From Porticoccus sp963974675 (GTDB lineage: Bacteria > Pseudomonadota > Gammaproteobacteria > Pseudomonadales > Porticoccaceae), in contig CAXBDQ010000001.1 in assembly GCA_963974675.1 (NCBI GenBank), positions 186,001 through 250,000 on the forward strand: a DNA stretch of 64,000 bases, read 5' to 3'. Made by a program: the position numbers and the translations under genes. The notes under the pieces are model-generated. The model saw only the letters and a program-made list of their open reading frames with translations. It was not told the DNA's origin and ran no database searches. Every line of letters begins with the position of its first letter. Position 1 is the first letter of the stretch. Below, in pieces: positions 62,389 through 64,000 of this stretch.

Positions 62389-63252
62389 ATGATCGCCAAT
62401 AGCCATGTATCTATTTGGGCCTGCCCCGTCTGCCAATCTGCACTGACACTCATACCGCAACGAGAATGGCGTTGCGAGAACAATCACAGCTTTGATATTG
62501 CAAAGGAAGGCTATACTAACCTTTTGCTTGCTCACCAAAAAAGCTCGTCAGATCCTGGTGATACCAAAATGATGGCAGCTAGTCGCCGGGCTTTTTTATC
62601 GGCAGGCCATTATCAACCATTAGCAAAAAAACTCACCGAAATACTAAGCCATCACCTAAAACCTGAAGCTTCTGTACTGGATAGCGGCTGTGGTGAAGGT
62701 TACTACCTACAACAGCTATTGAAGCAACGGAGCGACCTTCATCTGTTTGGTATTGATATTTCCCGAGATGCTGCAAAGTTGGCTAGCCGCCAACTCAAAG
62801 AGTCTGCTATTGCGGTAGCTAGCAGTTTCAACTTACCTGTATTACCCGCATCCGTTGACGCACTACTACGGGTATTTGCACCAGGTGATATTGAAGAAGT
62901 GACTCGAGTACTTATACCCGAAGGGGTTTTTGTAGTTGTATCGCCAGGGCCACAACATTTATTTTCACTCAAGTCATTAATTTACAAAGAAGCTCAAAAG
63001 CACACCCCTCCCGATCGACCAAAGGGCTTTCAACTACTGGATGAACAACAGGTTAATTATCAACTTGAAATACAGGGCAAAGATGCCGTCAAACAATTGT
63101 TATCCATGACACCTTTTTACTGGAAGGGAGATCGTGCAGCCAAAGCCCAGCTGGACGACTCTGACACGTTGAACACAGAAATAGATTTTGTGATTCGGGT
63201 TTATCACCCCATAAAAAATGATGTGTGGGGTAGAGCGTCAATAAAGCGATAA
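62389..63252 (+). CDS. rlmA: 23S rRNA (guanine-N1)-methyltransferase RlmA
   Basis: A 287-residue SAM-dependent enzyme. The N-terminal zinc site is formed by CPVC, C and H (WRCENNHSFD); the methyltransferase has VLDSGCGEGYYLQQL and FGIDISRDA. Methylates G745 (or G748 in Gram-positive RlmAII). The stop is in the loop of a 7-bp hairpin, TAGAGCG/CGCTCTA. Divergent from rapA. Confidence 0.93.
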   Translation: MIANSHVSIWACPVCQSALTLIPQREWRCENNHSFDIAKEGYTNLLLAHQKSSSDPGDTKMMAASRRAFLSAGHYQPLAKKLTEILSHHLKPEASVLDSGCGEGYYLQQLLKQRSDLHLFGIDISRDAAKLASRQLKESAIAVASSFNLPVLPASVDALLRVFAPGDIEEVTRVLIPEGVFVVVSPGPQHLFSLKSLIYKEAQKHTPPDRPKGFQLLDEQQVNYQLEIQGKDAVKQLLSMTPFYWKGDRAAKAQLDDSDTLNTEIDFVIRVYHPIKNDVWGRASIKR

Positions 63253-63259
63253 CGCTCTA
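63231..63259 (+). terminator. Hairpin with the rlmA stop in its loop
   Basis: TAGAGCG (63231-63237) pairs with CGCTCTA (63253-63259); the TAA at 63250-63252 is at the edge of the loop. No U-tract. Confidence 0.45.
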
Positions 63260-63308
63260 TATACTGAACCGCACCAAAGAAGTGCGTTATGCGTAAAAAG
63301 GGGATGGA

Positions 63309-64000
63309 ATGAGCACACCATGTGTTAGATGGGAGCCTTTGCCACTAAAAATGCTGGTAATGTATTTTGTCAGAGCAGCCGTGGTATGCACTACCCTGAT
63401 AACGCTACCCGCCTCGGCGGATGCACCTCTGAACGGTATTACATTAGCCCATAATGACACCCAATGGATCAGCATAGGCGGAGGACTTCGCCTACAAACG
63501 GCATCACGCAATAGTGATGTCGATGACAGCTCAGAATTTTCCATTAACAGCTATCGCTTCTATGTCTCGGGTCAGCTTCACAAGTACCTTAAGTTCTATC
63601 TGAATACAGAGAAATATGAAGGCGACTCGATGATGACCATTGATGCGATACTTGCTGTCGAACTCAACCCAGCCATTAATCTCTGGGTTGGTCGAACACT
63701 AGTTCCTTCTGACCGCCCTGATCTGAATGGGCCTTACACAGGAATGAGCTGGAATCAATACCGGCAGCCCTTGTTTTCTGCCGACTACGATGGCCCGGCA
63801 GGTCAGCTAGGGCGTAGTGAAGGCGCTGTTTTTTGGGGAATGAAAAATAAATTTCATTACCTATTGGGTGCCTTTGAGGGTTTGGAAGATGACTATGGTA
63901 ATGATTCCGACCACCTGCTCTTTGCTGGTCGATTGGCCTATAGCTTCCTCAACGTAGAAAGCAACCCTGGTTACTGGACAAGTGCGACCTATTACGGAAC
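63309..64000 (+). CDS. Outer-membrane porin-like protein, 3' end off the right edge
   Basis: Frame open from ATG 63309 to the window end, 230 residues. After a head of about 14 residues, an internal Met precedes a signal peptide-like stretch (VRAAVVCTTLITLPASADA). Alternating-residue strands such as WISIGGGLRLQTASRN, YRFYVSGQLHKYLKFYLNTE and INLWVGRTLVPSDR suggest a beta-barrel of the phosphate-selective porin/OprO type. A start at the internal Met (63351 or 63360) is possible. The end is not visible. Confidence 0.7.
   Translation, partial: MSTPCVRWEPLPLKMLVMYFVRAAVVCTTLITLPASADAPLNGITLAHNDTQWISIGGGLRLQTASRNSDVDDSSEFSINSYRFYVSGQLHKYLKFYLNTEKYEGDSMMTIDAILAVELNPAINLWVGRTLVPSDRPDLNGPYTGMSWNQYRQPLFSADYDGPAGQLGRSEGAVFWGMKNKFHYLLGAFEGLEDDYGNDSDHLLFAGRLAYSFLNVESNPGYWTSATYYG

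Overview
The window reads as a chromosomal segment of a free-living, aerobic, probably marine gammaproteobacterium close to the Pseudomonadales/Cellvibrionales. This placement is inference from gene content: a Pseudomonas-type split class II ribonucleotide reductase (nrdJa/nrdJb), RapA, RlmA, EfpL (YeiP), RimO, DUF2288, YaeQ, a propionyl-CoA/methylmalonyl-CoA operon and a ketone-body operon. No rRNA, tRNA, CRISPR array, transposase or integrase was seen.

Layout. 1-970: truncated AAA/TOPRIM ATPase running off the left edge. 1435-8945 (minus): B12-dependent propionyl-CoA to succinyl-CoA operon in transcription order scpA-pccB-pccA-meaB-mce, with a divergent AraC-type regulator (9352-10284). 10296-11812: an SDR and a glutathione transferase. 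11986-12960: a phage-like repressor pair plus a small gene, sharing three copies of a 14-bp operator. 13217-16465: esterase, metY, nitronate-monooxygenase-like enzyme. 16942-19570: small accessory genes (YkgJ, DUF393, GFA) with attC-like folded spacers and a PEP-CTERM remnant. 19571-26169: phosphodiesterase-like enzyme, gcvP/gcvT without gcvH, LysR regulator, shikimate-kinase-like protein. 26312-29196: nrdJa-nrdJb behind a paired NrdR box. 29788-33247: slyD, rimO, arsC-arsH with a 32-bp palindromic operator. 33275-36686: bdhA, scoB, scoA and a divergent LysR gene (3-hydroxybutyrate/acetoacetate use). 36828-43573: housekeeping and conserved hypothetical genes. 43765-45583: ada-alkA (frameshifted) and ogt. 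45783-53125: M42 peptidase, RimK-like ATP-grasp ligase, GNAT, GAF-PtsP and MgtC as one overlapping operon, then nhaA. 53210-57794: accessory transporters and small genes on the minus strand, including a Gdx-type SMR exporter behind a guanidine-II-like hairpin. 57931-64000: efpL, a second slyD-like gene, rapA, rlmA and a truncated porin-like gene.

How genes work together. Propionyl-CoA made from odd-chain or branched substrates is carboxylated, epimerised and rearranged to succinyl-CoA; MeaB protects the mutase. Both this pathway and NrdJab need adenosylcobalamin. bdhA and scoAB feed 3-hydroxybutyrate into acetoacetyl-CoA.

Most unusual observations. (1) Several genes (mce, pccA, gcvP, gcvT, ppnP) are followed by tandem copies of their own last 14-20 bp including the stop codon; unit lengths are mostly not multiples of three, so stops fall in successive frames. 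(2) The M42/ATP-grasp/GNAT/PtsP/MgtC operon looks like an uncharacterised peptide-like metabolite system next to a Na+/H+ antiporter. (3) A candidate guanidine-II riboswitch precedes gdx. (4) attC-like structures lie in two accessory regions that have no integrase in view.
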